DNA of 64,000 nucleotides from Paraburkholderia hiiakae (GCF_904848665.1 NZ_CAJHCQ010000030.1:1-64000); one strand, 5' to 3'. Positions 33,569 through 43,017 are shown, counted from the stretch's first letter. Numbers and translations are program-made. Notes: a model not told the origin generated them from the letters alone.

Positions 33569-34429
33569 TCAGGGTTGACCAGCCTGGCTGTCGAGGCACG
33601 CGCGCAGTGTGGTCCACTGCAGCTGGCGTTCGGCGGCGGCGCGCAAGAGCGGCGCAAGCACGTCGAGCACGAGCGGCTTGCCACGCGCGTCGCGCGCCGC
33701 GTGGCCGTCGTGCACGAGCAGGATGTCGCCGGCAGCCAGGCCGTCGAGCAGGCGGTGCGTGACCGTGCCGGCGTCTTTCGCGCAGGTGTCGAAGCCGCGC
33801 CGCGTCCAGCTCGCGAGGTGCAGGCCGAGGCCGCACAGCACCGGCTCGAGGAACGGATTGCGCAGGCCCGCTGGTGCACGGAAAAAGCGCGGCGCCGTAC
33901 CCGCGATTTCGGTGAGCGTGCGCTGCGCCGCCTCGATTTCGCGCTTCATCACGAGCGGCCCCGAGAGTGAGAACGTATGCCGGTGGCGCTGGCTATGATT
34001 CTCGACGGCATGGCCGCGCGCCACGATCGCTTCCACCAGATGCGGGTAACGTTGCGCCCGATCGCCGATGCAGAAGAACGTTGCACGCGCATCGAAGTTG
34101 TCTAGCAGGTCGAGCACGCGTGGAGTCACTTCGGGGTCCGGACCATCGTCGATCGTGAGCGCGATACGTTGCCCCGCGTCTTCGGGCAGTCGCGTCCAGT
34201 TCGGGCCGAGCAACGCGCTGCGCGGCCACAGGCCCGCGGCGGTGAGCGCGAGATGCGAGGCGACCACGCTGCCCGCGGCCCACGGCCACGCACCCGGATG
34301 CGCGACCAGGGAGGCGGCCGCGCCCGCGTGCACCGCCGCCGCGCCGCAAATGAACGGCGACGGCTTCCAGCGGCGCGCCGCAGCGGACGCAGGCGTCACA
34401 CGCGTAGAGGGCAACGCGGCCGACTTCAT
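33569..34429 (-). CDS. Polysaccharide deacetylase (NodB domain)
   Basis: A 286-residue CE4-type deacetylase. An N-terminal part of about 85 residues with hydrophobic segments suggests membrane anchoring. It is followed by the NodB domain: metal and catalytic aspartates D94-D95 in LTIDDGPDPE, the zinc histidines H145 and H149 in NHSQRHRHT, RAPAG, and LLVHDGHAA near the end. It overlaps the MMPL exporter gene by ATGA, so it is built into the cluster. A sugar deacetylase is not a standard aryl polyene component; it may modify the glycolipid head group (inference). Confidence 0.88.
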   Translation of the reverse strand: MKSAALPSTRVTPASAAARRWKPSPFICGAAAVHAGAAASLVAHPGAWPWAAGSVVASHLALTAAGLWPRSALLGPNWTRLPEDAGQRIALTIDDGPDPEVTPRVLDLLDNFDARATFFCIGDRAQRYPHLVEAIVARGHAVENHSQRHRHTFSLSGPLVMKREIEAAQRTLTEIAGTAPRFFRAPAGLRNPFLEPVLCGLGLHLASWTRRGFDTCAKDAGTVTHRLLDGLAAGDILLVHDGHAARDARGKPLVLDVLAPLLRAAAERQLQWTTLRACLDSQAGQP

Positions 34430-36969
34430 GCGCGGTCTCCGTGCGGGTGGCTCATGTGTGCGCGTTCGGTGCGCGGGCGGGCGGCCTGCCGCTGTTCGGG
34501 GGTATCGGCAGCCACATGCGCCGCGTCGCTGCTGCGCACGAGCGGCGGCGCGAGAATCGCCGCGAATACCAGCGCGAGCATCGCGCCTGGTCCGACCGTC
34601 AGCCCGAACGTTTCGAGCAGCGGCACATGAGAGAGCGCGAGCAGGCCGAAACCCGCCACCGTCGCGAGATTGGCAACGAGCAGCGAGACGAGCGTGCGCG
34701 GCGTGATGCCCGCTTCGTCGTCGCGCTTGCAGAAGAACAACGCGTAGTTCGAGCCCACCGCGACAATGAGCAGCATGCCGACCAGATGCAGGATGGTCAG
34801 CGTTACGCCCGCCAGCGCGAATCCCGCCGCCACGACCAGCACCGCCGCGACGAGCGGCGCAAGCGCACGCGCCGCGCGCGAGAATGAGCGCAGCGCGAGC
34901 GCCAGCAACACGACAATGACGACAAAGCCCCCGAGCGAGAGGCGGATGTCTTCGTGCACGTAGTCGACGTACATGCGGTCGGCTTCGGCCTTCATGTCGA
35001 CGAAGAGTGCGCCCGGCACGTTCGCACGCGCGACGGCGTCGCTCACGGTCCTGGCGTCGAGGCTCGGGGTGTTCGCAACCTGCGCGGCCTGTGAATTGCG
35101 CGGCGCGCGCAAGGCGAGCATGGCCTTCCATTGGCCATCGCGCTGGGTCAGGAGCGCATCCACGGCGAGCGCCATCGACGTGCCCTTGAGGTCCGCGCGC
35201 GTAACGAGCGGCGTGTTGCGCGCCGCCTCGACGTCGGCGAGGAACGGCGCAAAGGCGTCGGGCCTCACGTCCACGGGCTGGTTCTTGATCGCCTCTTGCA
35301 GGCGCGCCGCGAGCACGTCCTTTCCGGGCAGGCTCGCCACGCGCGCACGCTGCGTGGCGTCGCTCGGCAGGTAACGCGCGGGGCTCTCGAAGCCACCCAG
35401 CACGCCACGCTCGACGAGCGGCTGCAGTTGCGCCCCGACCTGCTCCGCGCCTTCGAGAGCGGCCTGCTCGCTCGCGGCCGGAACCACCACGAGATAGCGC
35501 ACGTCGGGTGCGCCCACGTCCGCGCGCAGGCGTGTGTCGAGCGCCTGGCTCGCGGCGGGCACGGGGCTCAGGGAGGCAAGCTCGTGGCTCCAGAGATCGT
35601 CGCGATGCAGCCAGAGCGACGCCACCGCGGCGAGCACGAGCGCCGCGAGCGGCCAGCGCAGACGCGGCGCCGCGTGCGCAAGCCGCGCGAGCCCCGCGCC
35701 GATGCGCGAAACGTCGCGGATCGCCACGGCGCCGCCGCACAGTTGCGGCAACACGAAGCGTGTGACGAGCGCGGCGCTCACGAGGCCCGCGATCGAATAG
35801 AGCCCGAGTTGTACGAGGCCGGGAAAGCCCGAGAACAGCATCGTCGCGAAGCCGCACACCGAGGTGAGCACGCCGAGGCGAATGGTCGGCCAATAGGCGG
35901 CGAGCCATGCGCGCATGGTGTCGCGGCTCTGCGGTGTACCACGCGGGCCGCCCTGCGACGACTGCACGAATAGATAGATCGAGTAGTCCACCGCCTCGCC
36001 CATCAGCGTCGTGCCGAAGCCGAGCGTCAATCCGTGCACCGTGCCGAACACGAGCGAAACCGTCGCAATGCCCGCCGCCACACCCGAAAGTACCGGCAAC
36101 AGCCCGAGCGCCAGCGTGCGCGGCGAGCGATACAGCGTGAGCAGCAGCGCGACGATCAGCATGAGGCTCAAGGTGGAGAGGCGTTCCACGTCGTGGCGGA
36201 TGGCGTCGCGCGTGGCGACCCCGAACACGCCCGGACCGGTCAGCGATACCTGGTAGGCCGAAGCATTGGGCAAGGTGCGCCTGGCGGCGGCGAAGGCCGC
36301 GCGCACGGCGTCGATGGCGTGAGCCTGCGCATCGGTGTCGGAGCCGGCTGCGGCAGTCTGCGCAACCAGTACGGCGCGCCGGCCGTCGCGCGAGGCCCAT
36401 ACGCCGCCGCGGCTCTCGGGCTGCGCCGCGCTGTCGAGCTGGCCGAGCATCGCCGCCAGCTCGCCCGTAGGGTCGCGCGGCAGCAGGTCCTTGGCAACCA
36501 GCCCCGCCGAAGAAGTCAGCAGATCGAGACTCTCGCCCAGCGCCTCGTGCAGCCCCTGTTCCGTGAAGTGTTGCGGCGTGACCGCAGGGCTCAGCACGTA
36601 GCGGTGCGCGAACATGAACTGCTCGTCGAGCGCGTCGTTCTGGCCCGAGCCGTTGTGAATCGCCACGAATTGCGGGTCCGCACGCAAGGTTGCCGCCACG
36701 CGGCGCGACAGCGCGGCGCGCGTGTTCTCGTAACCGCCGTCGATGCCGATGAGAATGAGCCGGGAAGCCAGACCGTCGCGCAGTTGATCGACGAGCACTT
36801 GCTGCGTGGGGCTCGGCGAGCGGGGCAGGAACGCCGAGAGATCGGCGGTGAAATTCGCGCGGCCGATCGCCACCGCACACGCAACCAGGCACAGCAGCCA
36901 CACCGCAACGGCGCGGCGCTGCACGAGCGCGAAGCCGCGTGCCAGGAGCGGATGTGCGCGCGGGTCCAT
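34426..36969 (-). CDS. MMPL/RND-family lipid exporter
   Basis: An 847-residue inner-membrane protein with two repeats, each with a first membrane helix, a large periplasmic loop and a block of five helices. The second-block regions LTLGFGTTLMGEAVDYSIYLFV and MLLIVAVGSNYALFFCKRDDEAG carry the family's transmembrane Asp/Tyr and Asn/Tyr pairs. In aryl polyene clusters this class is thought to move the lipid toward the outer membrane together with the LolA-like partner. It overlaps the LolA-like gene by one base (TGATG) and the deacetylase by four. Confidence 0.9.
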   Translation of the reverse strand: MDPRAHPLLARGFALVQRRAVAVWLLCLVACAVAIGRANFTADLSAFLPRSPSPTQQVLVDQLRDGLASRLILIGIDGGYENTRAALSRRVAATLRADPQFVAIHNGSGQNDALDEQFMFAHRYVLSPAVTPQHFTEQGLHEALGESLDLLTSSAGLVAKDLLPRDPTGELAAMLGQLDSAAQPESRGGVWASRDGRRAVLVAQTAAAGSDTDAQAHAIDAVRAAFAAARRTLPNASAYQVSLTGPGVFGVATRDAIRHDVERLSTLSLMLIVALLLTLYRSPRTLALGLLPVLSGVAAGIATVSLVFGTVHGLTLGFGTTLMGEAVDYSIYLFVQSSQGGPRGTPQSRDTMRAWLAAYWPTIRLGVLTSVCGFATMLFSGFPGLVQLGLYSIAGLVSAALVTRFVLPQLCGGAVAIRDVSRIGAGLARLAHAAPRLRWPLAALVLAAVASLWLHRDDLWSHELASLSPVPAASQALDTRLRADVGAPDVRYLVVVPAASEQAALEGAEQVGAQLQPLVERGVLGGFESPARYLPSDATQRARVASLPGKDVLAARLQEAIKNQPVDVRPDAFAPFLADVEAARNTPLVTRADLKGTSMALAVDALLTQRDGQWKAMLALRAPRNSQAAQVANTPSLDARTVSDAVARANVPGALFVDMKAEADRMYVDYVHEDIRLSLGGFVVIVVLLALALRSFSRAARALAPLVAAVLVVAAGFALAGVTLTILHLVGMLLIVAVGSNYALFFCKRDDEAGITPRTLVSLLVANLATVAGFGLLALSHVPLLETFGLTVGPGAMLALVFAAILAPPLVRSSDAAHVAADTPEQRQAARPRTERAHMSHPHGDRA

Positions 36970-37622
36970 CAGTTCGTGTCCGCGGAAAGGGCGTGCAGGC
37001 GCATCACCGAATGATCGCCGTCGGCCTGCTGGATCGCAACGCTGCGCATTGCGCCACGCGTGCCGTCTATCGTGATCGTGCTCACCACCTTGCGCATGCG
37101 CGAGTCGAGCGGCGTGAGCGTGAGCGTCCAGTCGTCGCCCTCACCCGCGAGCGCGACCTTGTAGACCTGTTCCAGTGCGAAGCGGTTGCCCGCGAGCGTC
37201 GCACGGATGCTCTCGATGAACGCGCCCAGCTCCGGATAACGCGCGAGCGCCAGCGTGTATTTGTGGTTCTCGCGCTGCACGGTCAGCATGTCGCCGTCCA
37301 CCACGAGGTGCTCGGGCTTCGGGTTCTGCGTGATCTTTTCTAAATGATCGGGCGCGACGAACACGAGTTCTCCTGACGATTCCACGGGCTGCGTCGCGAT
37401 CGAGAGGTATTTCGTCTCGGTGAAGCTCGCTCGCCCCGACTTGTGCTGCGCGAGCGCGGACATCAGGCGGTCGAGCGTCCAGGCGGGTTGCGCGGATTCG
37501 GCAGCCTGTGCCTGCACGACCGGCGCGCCGGCCGTCACGATGAAAACGGCGATGAAAGCGGCGCTCGCCAGCGCACGCAGGCAGCGAGCGCGTAATGTTG
37601 GGCAATGGCGGATCTCGCTCAT
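36969..37622 (-). CDS. LolA-like outer-membrane lipid/lipoprotein carrier
   Basis: A 217-residue periplasmic carrier with a signal peptide (LRALASAAFIAVFIVTAGAP, cleavage near VQAQA) and the LolA-type open barrel pattern: LMSALAQHKSGRASFTETKY, SSGELVFVAPDHLEKIT, DGDMLTVQ and LTLTPLDSRMRKVVSTITID. Divergent LolA-like proteins in polyene clusters are believed to carry the hydrophobic product across the periplasm. It is flanked by overlapping genes on both sides. Confidence 0.87.
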   Translation of the reverse strand: MSEIRHCPTLRARCLRALASAAFIAVFIVTAGAPVVQAQAAESAQPAWTLDRLMSALAQHKSGRASFTETKYLSIATQPVESSGELVFVAPDHLEKITQNPKPEHLVVDGDMLTVQRENHKYTLALARYPELGAFIESIRATLAGNRFALEQVYKVALAGEGDDWTLTLTPLDSRMRKVVSTITIDGTRGAMRSVAIQQADGDHSVMRLHALSADTN

Positions 37623-38686
37623 GCGTCGGTCACCTCGCGCACGGGAAGCTCGGCGTGGGGGCGCGTCTCGCGGCGGCGCACCGGGGCCGACGCCGGCGCG
37701 CGGGCCGCAGCCGTTACCGTTGCCGCTGCCGCTGCCGCCGCAGTTGCCGATGCCGGTGCCCCGACACTCGCGCCCTGCACGCCGCCCTGCCAGAAGTCGT
37801 AGTAGTTGAACCAGTTGTACGGCGCCATGCGGCAATAGCGGTCGAGCAGCGTGACGTAGCGCACGAGCGCGGCGTCGATAGCGCGCTGGCGCGCCTCGCG
37901 CGGCACGTCGGTGAAGTCCGCCAGCGTTTCGAAGTGCACGTCGTAGCGATTGCCGCCACGGTACAGGCCCGTCATGAAGAGCACCGGGCGCTTGAGCATC
38001 GCGGCCATGTAGAGTGGCCCGAGCGGGAACGCCGCCGGCTCGCCGAGAAAAGCCATGCGCCGCATGGTGGCCGCGTCGCCGGCAAGCAGCGTGCGGTCTG
38101 CGAGCATGCCCACCATGCAGTTCTGGTCGAGACGCTCATGCACCTTCAGCATCGAGCCGACCTGGCCTAGCCCGATCACTTCGGGCTTCGCTGCGGGATT
38201 GACGGCGGCGAGCGTCGCGTTGATCTTCTGCGCGTTCTCTTCGTACATCGTCACGACCACGCGCAGGTCGGGCCGCGTGCGGCCGAGCGCGCGCACGATC
38301 TCGAAGCTGCCGAGGTGCGCACCCATCAGGAATACGCCCCGCCCCTTTGCGAGCGTCTCGTCCACGAGCGTATGGCCGTGCGGGCGGATGTCGAACATGT
38401 CGAAGCGCGCGTTCGCCAGATAGATGCGGTCGTGGATCGTCGAGGCGAACGTGAACACGTGGCGATACACGTCGCGCCAGTGCGCCGGGCGGCCCAGCAC
38501 GCGGCGCAGGTAGTCGCGTGAGGCCGCGCACGCGCGCGGCGAAAACAGCACGAAATACAGTGCGATCAGGTGCAGCAGCGCGCGGCCCGCGCGGCGGCCG
38601 AGGCGCAGCGAAAGCCACGTCATGACGCGCAGGAGCAGCGTGTTGCTGCGCTCCTGCTGGTTCGCCCAGTCGGTGCGCTTTGTCAT
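37619..38686 (-). CDS. Lysophospholipid acyltransferase (LpxL/HtrB-like)
   Basis: A 355-residue membrane-bound acyltransferase of the lipid A biosynthesis family. One N-terminal hydrophobic stretch (HLIALYFVLFSP) is followed by the HX4E catalytic motif in MGAHLGSFEIVRALG and the conserved MVGMLADRTLLAGD and AAFPLGPLYMAAM segments. The last ~50 residues are a low-complexity Ala-rich tail (ASATAAAAAAATVTAAARAP) not found in usual family members. Probably attaches the polyene acyl chain to a lipid acceptor (inference from reference clusters). It overlaps both neighbours by ATGA. Confidence 0.87.
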   Translation of the reverse strand: MTKRTDWANQQERSNTLLLRVMTWLSLRLGRRAGRALLHLIALYFVLFSPRACAASRDYLRRVLGRPAHWRDVYRHVFTFASTIHDRIYLANARFDMFDIRPHGHTLVDETLAKGRGVFLMGAHLGSFEIVRALGRTRPDLRVVVTMYEENAQKINATLAAVNPAAKPEVIGLGQVGSMLKVHERLDQNCMVGMLADRTLLAGDAATMRRMAFLGEPAAFPLGPLYMAAMLKRPVLFMTGLYRGGNRYDVHFETLADFTDVPREARQRAIDAALVRYVTLLDRYCRMAPYNWFNYYDFWQGGVQGASVGAPASATAAAAAAATVTAAARAPASAPVRRRETRPHAELPVREVTDA

Positions 38687-40563
38687 GGTTGCGCTCCGGT
38701 TTGCGCGAGCGCGTGTGCGATCGGCTCGGCGAGAGGTACGCCGCTCATTGCGTCACTGAGCACGCCGCTCGCGACGTCGCGCGCGCCCGCGCGCAGCGTG
38801 AAGCGGATCGCGCCGCTCGCCGCTGCGTCCCACGCAAGGTCGAGTGTTTCGCCGGGCGCGGCGGGGCTCAGGAATTTCGCGTTGCTAAGCTTCCACGTCG
38901 CGAAGGGCCGGTTCAGCGCAGTGCCGATCGCGTCGATTGCGTGATCGAGCAGCACGACGCCGGGCACGATCGGGTGGCCCGGAAAATGGCCGGGCAGCGC
39001 GGGATGATCGGCGGCAATCGTGAACGAAAGCGTGGACGCGGATGTCGGCGAAGCGGCGCCCGTGTCCATCGCATCGGGCGCGCGCTTCGCTACGGGCGCG
39101 AGGCCGCCGCGCATATGCAGCGCGACGAACGCTGCGAGCACGTCGTGCGGCAGCTTGCCGGTGTCGTTGCGCGGCAGCGCATCGACGAACACGAGCGGAC
39201 GCGGCAGGAACGCGCGATCGATGCGCTCGCGCAGCGCGCGCTGCAGATCGGCGAGCGGCAGCGTGGGCGCGACCACGAGCGCGACGAGGCGCTGCACGAC
39301 GTCGTGGCCCGTGTGCGCTTCGTGCTCGAGGTGCGCGGGCATGAAGAACACACCGTCCTCAACGCCCGGAATCGCGTTGAGCTGATGATTGAGGTAGGCG
39401 AGCGAAGTCCGCTTGCCCGCGATATTGATGAGGTCCGCCTTGCGCCCGTGCAGCAGGAAACGCTGCGCGTCGAGCAGTTCGATGGCGTCGCCCATCGGCA
39501 CCGGCTCTTCCACGTGGCCGCCCGAGACCCACATCGTCGGGCCCTCGTCGTCCTGTGCCGCGCTTTCGCGCGCTTCGATCCGGACCTTCGGGAACAGTTG
39601 CCACGTCGCACCCTTCGCGGTGCGACGCGTCGCGACCTGGCCGGTTTCGGTGCTGCCGTAGATTTCGATGAGCGGCGCCTTCAGTCGCGCCTCCGCTTCG
39701 AGCGCGAGCTTTTCCGAGAGCGGCGCGGTCGCGGAAAGCACCAGCTCGGCCGACGGCAGCGCGTGACCGGCGGCGAGCAGCGCGCGCAGATGGATCGGCG
39801 AGGTCACGAGCACGCGCGGATGCGGCACCGCCTCGAGTTCGCCGCGGATATCGACGGGATAGAACGGCAGCCGGTTGCTGAACGCCAAACCGCCGATCAG
39901 CGCGAGCAGAACGGTCACTTCGAAACCGTACATGTGCTGCGGCGGAACGGTGCCGACGATCGTGCAGTCGTGCGCGTCGAGGAGGCCGAGGCGCTCGGCC
40001 GACGCGCGAGCGCACGCCACGAGCGCACCCCAGGTCTTGCCGTGCGGCACCGGCGCGCCGGTGGAGCCCGACGTGAACACGTAGGCCATGATGCGCGAGG
40101 CGTCGATCTGCGGGACGACGAACGGCGCGTCGCTATCGGCTTCCTGCTGGGCTTCCTGCTGCGCTTCGGGATATGCGAAACGCGGCAGGTCGATCGCGCA
40201 GTCGGGCGCGTCGTGCAGGCAGAACGCGTCGGGTGCGAACGAGGTGAGCTGGCGCACCGTCTCCGGCGTCTGCGTGGAGGGCAGGAGGCTGACGCGACCG
40301 GACACGAGCGCTGCGCACAGGCCCACGGTGAAGCGGTAGCGGTCACGGCAGACGTTGAACACGTGGCCGCCCGCCGGCAGCGCCGCGGCCACACGCGTGA
40401 CATCGGCGAGGAAAGCGCGCACCGTGACGGGGGCGCCGTCGCGCCAGGCAATGACCTGGTCGGGCGACGTATGAAAAACGAGCGGATGAGTCTGCATAAC
40501 TTCAGTCGATACGGATTCCTGTGTTTGGCCCTGCTTCGACTCAGGCGGGCGAGCGGCATCCAT
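38683..40563 (-). CDS. Acyl-CoA/ACP ligase fused to a FabA/FabZ-like dehydratase domain
   Basis: A 626-residue two-domain protein. Residues ~25-490 are an AMP-forming ligase (YVFTSGSTGAPVPHGKTW ATP loop, IEIYGSTETGQVATR, LLHGRKADLINIAGKR, RNDTGKLPHD with the catalytic lysine). Residues ~515-620 are a hot-dog dehydratase (DHPALPGHFPGHPIVPGVVLLDH). In the E. coli aryl polyene cluster these are separate proteins (ApeH and ApeI). ATG 40563 lies two bases after the upstream stop, indicating coupling; an in-frame ATG at 40497 is a weaker alternative. Likely activates the starter or chain acid for the ACP. Confidence 0.88.
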   Translation of the reverse strand: MDAARPPESKQGQTQESVSTEVMQTHPLVFHTSPDQVIAWRDGAPVTVRAFLADVTRVAAALPAGGHVFNVCRDRYRFTVGLCAALVSGRVSLLPSTQTPETVRQLTSFAPDAFCLHDAPDCAIDLPRFAYPEAQQEAQQEADSDAPFVVPQIDASRIMAYVFTSGSTGAPVPHGKTWGALVACARASAERLGLLDAHDCTIVGTVPPQHMYGFEVTVLLALIGGLAFSNRLPFYPVDIRGELEAVPHPRVLVTSPIHLRALLAAGHALPSAELVLSATAPLSEKLALEAEARLKAPLIEIYGSTETGQVATRRTAKGATWQLFPKVRIEARESAAQDDEGPTMWVSGGHVEEPVPMGDAIELLDAQRFLLHGRKADLINIAGKRTSLAYLNHQLNAIPGVEDGVFFMPAHLEHEAHTGHDVVQRLVALVVAPTLPLADLQRALRERIDRAFLPRPLVFVDALPRNDTGKLPHDVLAAFVALHMRGGLAPVAKRAPDAMDTGAASPTSASTLSFTIAADHPALPGHFPGHPIVPGVVLLDHAIDAIGTALNRPFATWKLSNAKFLSPAAPGETLDLAWDAAASGAIRFTLRAGARDVASGVLSDAMSGVPLAEPIAHALAQTGAQP

Positions 40564-40565
40564 GG

Positions 40566-41234
40566 TCAGGAATGCTCCGCGTGCGCCGGGGTCGTCTGCC
40601 GGGTCGTCTGCCGGTATGCGCGAATCGCGTCGAGCATGCCGGCATTCGGCTCGCCCGGCAGCGCGAAACGCCGGCAAGCGTGCTCGGCGACGAACATCAC
40701 CGCCACCAGCGGCAACGCCAGGTAGTTAGCGAACGTCGACCATGCGACGATCGGTGCAACCGCGAACATCAGCGTCGAAACGCCGGCAATCGCGACGAAA
40801 AAGAGCGTCCATGCGAACGTGATCTGGCGCGTATAGCGCGCGACGGCCGGCGGGAGCGTGCCACCATGGATCATCGACGCGAACTGCGTGCAAAGCGGCA
40901 CGCGCCCCGCCGCGAGCGTGCGCCCGAACAGCAGCGCCATCGCAAGGTTGAAGCTCACATGCTCCAGATACAGCCCCCATTCAAAATGGAAAGCAAGCGG
41001 CGTGCGCATGAACCACAGCGCGAGCGCCACGAGCGTCCAGAACGGCAGCAGCCACGCGCGGCGCGGCGAGCGCGCGGCAGCGGCCAGCGCGATCGCGAGC
41101 GGCGGCACGAGCGCCATGGCAAGGCCGAAGCCGTGCGCGCCCGGCGTCGCCACCGCGTAATGTGCGCCGATTTGCCAGGCGACCACCACCGCCACGCCGA
41201 GCGCCGCGCGCGCCGCCGCAGCCAGCGCGCTCAT
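40566..41234 (-). CDS. COG4648-type membrane protein (ApeG-like)
   Basis: A 222-residue protein with about six hydrophobic segments, including LGVAVVVAWQIGAHYAV and FAWTLFFVAIAGVSTLMF. The middle segment HVSFNLAMALLFGRTL and CTQFASMIHGG match the conserved membrane protein seen in aryl polyene clusters. GGAGG precedes ATG 41234 with suitable spacing. First gene of the leftward operon. Function unknown. Confidence 0.82.
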   Translation of the reverse strand: MSALAAAARAALGVAVVVAWQIGAHYAVATPGAHGFGLAMALVPPLAIALAAAARSPRRAWLLPFWTLVALALWFMRTPLAFHFEWGLYLEHVSFNLAMALLFGRTLAAGRVPLCTQFASMIHGGTLPPAVARYTRQITFAWTLFFVAIAGVSTLMFAVAPIVAWSTFANYLALPLVAVMFVAEHACRRFALPGEPNAGMLDAIRAYRQTTRQTTPAHAEHS

Positions 41235-41755
41235 CGCCTGCCTCCGAAAAGGCGCACGCCGCCTGCCGTGCGCATGGCGCCGGCGGGCGAACCGCCCGGG
41301 TGCGACCCGAGGCGGGATGGCTGAGCGGACAAGGCATTGGGCAAATGTCGCAAATGAGGTCGTAAGTGAATCGTAGATGTGGCAAGCGCCACGAATCATC
41401 ATAGGAAATGCAAATATCGGGCCGGTTTCTTGCAAGCGTGTTCGGGCACGCACATTTTAAGATTGGCGGGACCCGATCACTCGCCCGGCCGGCCGCCGGT
41501 TTGTAACTGAATGTTCGGAATCGCGCCAAGCAAGGCTTTTGTCCGATCCAGACCAGCCCGAAGCCGCGCAAGCATCTCGCGCGTTCCGATCCCAAAAATG
41601 CGCGCTGCCTGACACCGACCCTCTGTAACCCTTTCGCCCGGGAGCCCCGTATACGCACCGATACCCTTCACTTAGAATCCTGGTAACTTTTACATCAAAC
41701 GAACCCTAAAAACGGGCAACCGGCGCTACGGCCCGCACGCCCGGAGAGCCCACGC
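41235..41755. promoter_or_regulatory. Divergent intergenic region of the polyene cluster
   Basis: About 520 bp separating the leftward operon (start 41234) and the rightward ACP gene (start 41756). No gene is supportable here. It must hold promoters for both arms and probably the control sites for the cluster. Both ends are AT-richer than surrounding coding DNA. I could not choose promoter boxes with confidence. Confidence 0.6.
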
Positions 41756-42019
41756 ATGATGAACGAACTGGAACAAGAGCTCGCCGCGCAGATCGTGAAA
41801 GAGCTGAATCTGGAAGATGTCTCGCTCGACGAAGTGAGCGCCGACACCCCGCTCTATGGCGAAGGCTTTGGGCTCGACTCGATCGACATTCTGGAAATCG
41901 CGCTGCTGATCTCGAAGAAGTACGGCTTCGAGCTGCGCTCGGACAATCCGGAAAACGAAAAGATCTTCGCGACGCTCGGCACGCTGGCCGCCTATGTCGC
42001 AGCGCACCGCGTGCGGTAA
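41756..42019 (+). CDS. Acyl carrier protein
   Basis: An 87-residue ACP with the phosphopantetheine attachment serine S42 in GFGLDSIDILEIALLI. It is acidic and has the four-helix ACP pattern. Carries the growing polyene chain. First gene of the rightward arm, with FabG 41 bp downstream. Aryl polyene clusters often encode two ACPs; only one is visible here. Confidence 0.9.
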   Translation: MMNELEQELAAQIVKELNLEDVSLDEVSADTPLYGEGFGLDSIDILEIALLISKKYGFELRSDNPENEKIFATLGTLAAYVAAHRVR

Positions 42020-42060
42020 CGTCGCTGCCGGCGCTAGCCAGGATTGATGGAGAAAAACGC

Positions 42061-42777
42061 ATGCGTGCACTCGTGACAGGCGGCAGCGGCGCACTCGGGC
42101 AGGCCATAAGCGTTGCGCTCGCGCAAGCGGGCCACGAGGTCTGGGTGCATGCGAACCAGCGTCTGGCAGAGGCCGAAGCGGTCGCGCAGCGCATCGTCGC
42201 GGCGGGCGGCAGCGCGCACGCCATTGCCTTCGACGTGACCGACGCCGACGCGACCGAAGCCGCGCTCGCGCGCCTCGTGGAAGACGCGCCTGTGCAGATT
42301 CTGGTGAACAACGCGGGCATTCACGACGACGCGCCCTTGGTGGGCATGAGACGCGAACAGTGGCGCCGCGTGATCGACGTCTCGCTCAACGGCTTTTTCA
42401 ATGTCACGCAGCCGCTTCTCATGCCGATGATCCGCACGCGCCGCGGGCGCATCGTCAACATCGCCTCGCTCGCGGGCGTGATGGGCAATCGCGGCCAGGC
42501 GAACTATGCGGCCGCGAAGGCCGGGCTGATCGGCGCGACGAAATCGCTTTCGCTGGAGTTGGCCTCGCGCGGCATCACCGTGAACGCCGTGGCGCCCGGC
42601 ATCATCGCTTCGCCCATGGTTGAGCGCGCGTTTCCCGCCGAGCGCATCAAGCAGCTCGTGCCCGCGCAGCGCGCCGGCCAGCCCGCGGAAGTCGCGGGCA
42701 TGGTGGCATACCTGGTGTCCGACGCGGCCGCCTACGTGACAGGGCAAGTGCTCTCGATCAACGGCGGCCTGGCCTGA
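42061..42777 (+). CDS. fabG: 3-oxoacyl-ACP reductase (FabG/ApeQ type)
   Basis: An SDR of 238 residues: cofactor loop TGGSGALGQA near residues 6-15, NNAGIH, and catalytic Ser-Tyr-Lys in NIASLAGVMGNRGQANYAAAKAGL. The C-terminus GQVLSINGGLA is FabG-like. Predicted to reduce 3-oxoacyl-ACP in the polyene cycle before dehydration. It lies between the ACP and a glycosyltransferase in the rightward arm. Confidence 0.9.
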   Translation: MRALVTGGSGALGQAISVALAQAGHEVWVHANQRLAEAEAVAQRIVAAGGSAHAIAFDVTDADATEAALARLVEDAPVQILVNNAGIHDDAPLVGMRREQWRRVIDVSLNGFFNVTQPLLMPMIRTRRGRIVNIASLAGVMGNRGQANYAAAKAGLIGATKSLSLELASRGITVNAVAPGIIASPMVERAFPAERIKQLVPAQRAGQPAEVAGMVAYLVSDAAAYVTGQVLSINGGLA

Positions 42778-43017
42778 ACACGCGGCGCGTTGTCCGCCGC
42801 CGCATCCTCTGAGGAAATACGAGTGTCTGTGCAACCCTTCGACGCAAAGCGGCAGTCGCGCTCCGCGCCCAGCACAAGCACGGGCGCGAGCGCCGAAGCA
42901 TCCGGTTACGAAGTCCCCGCGCACGATGCGCCGGACGTCCGCCATGGCGGTTATGCGCGCGCAGCGGCGCGACCTAAAATTTTTGCAGGGTCTCACGCTG
43001 TAGAGGCGCCCGCTGCC

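Noticed and set aside
33569..36901. A long minus-strand frame joining the deacetylase to 800 codons upstream
   Set aside because: The upstream part is a different frame of the MMPL gene and shows no family features. The true deacetylase begins at 34429 with an ATGA overlap.
37680..37760. GC-rich repetitive stretch considered as a tandem repeat locus
   Set aside because: It is irregular codon-level Ala/Thr low complexity within the acyltransferase gene, not a regular tandem repeat.
42823..43017. N-terminal extension of the glycosyltransferase from GTG 42823
   Set aside because: There is a good Shine-Dalgarno, but the 65 added residues are low-complexity and lie outside the conserved domain. 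I kept ATG 43018 and noted the alternative.
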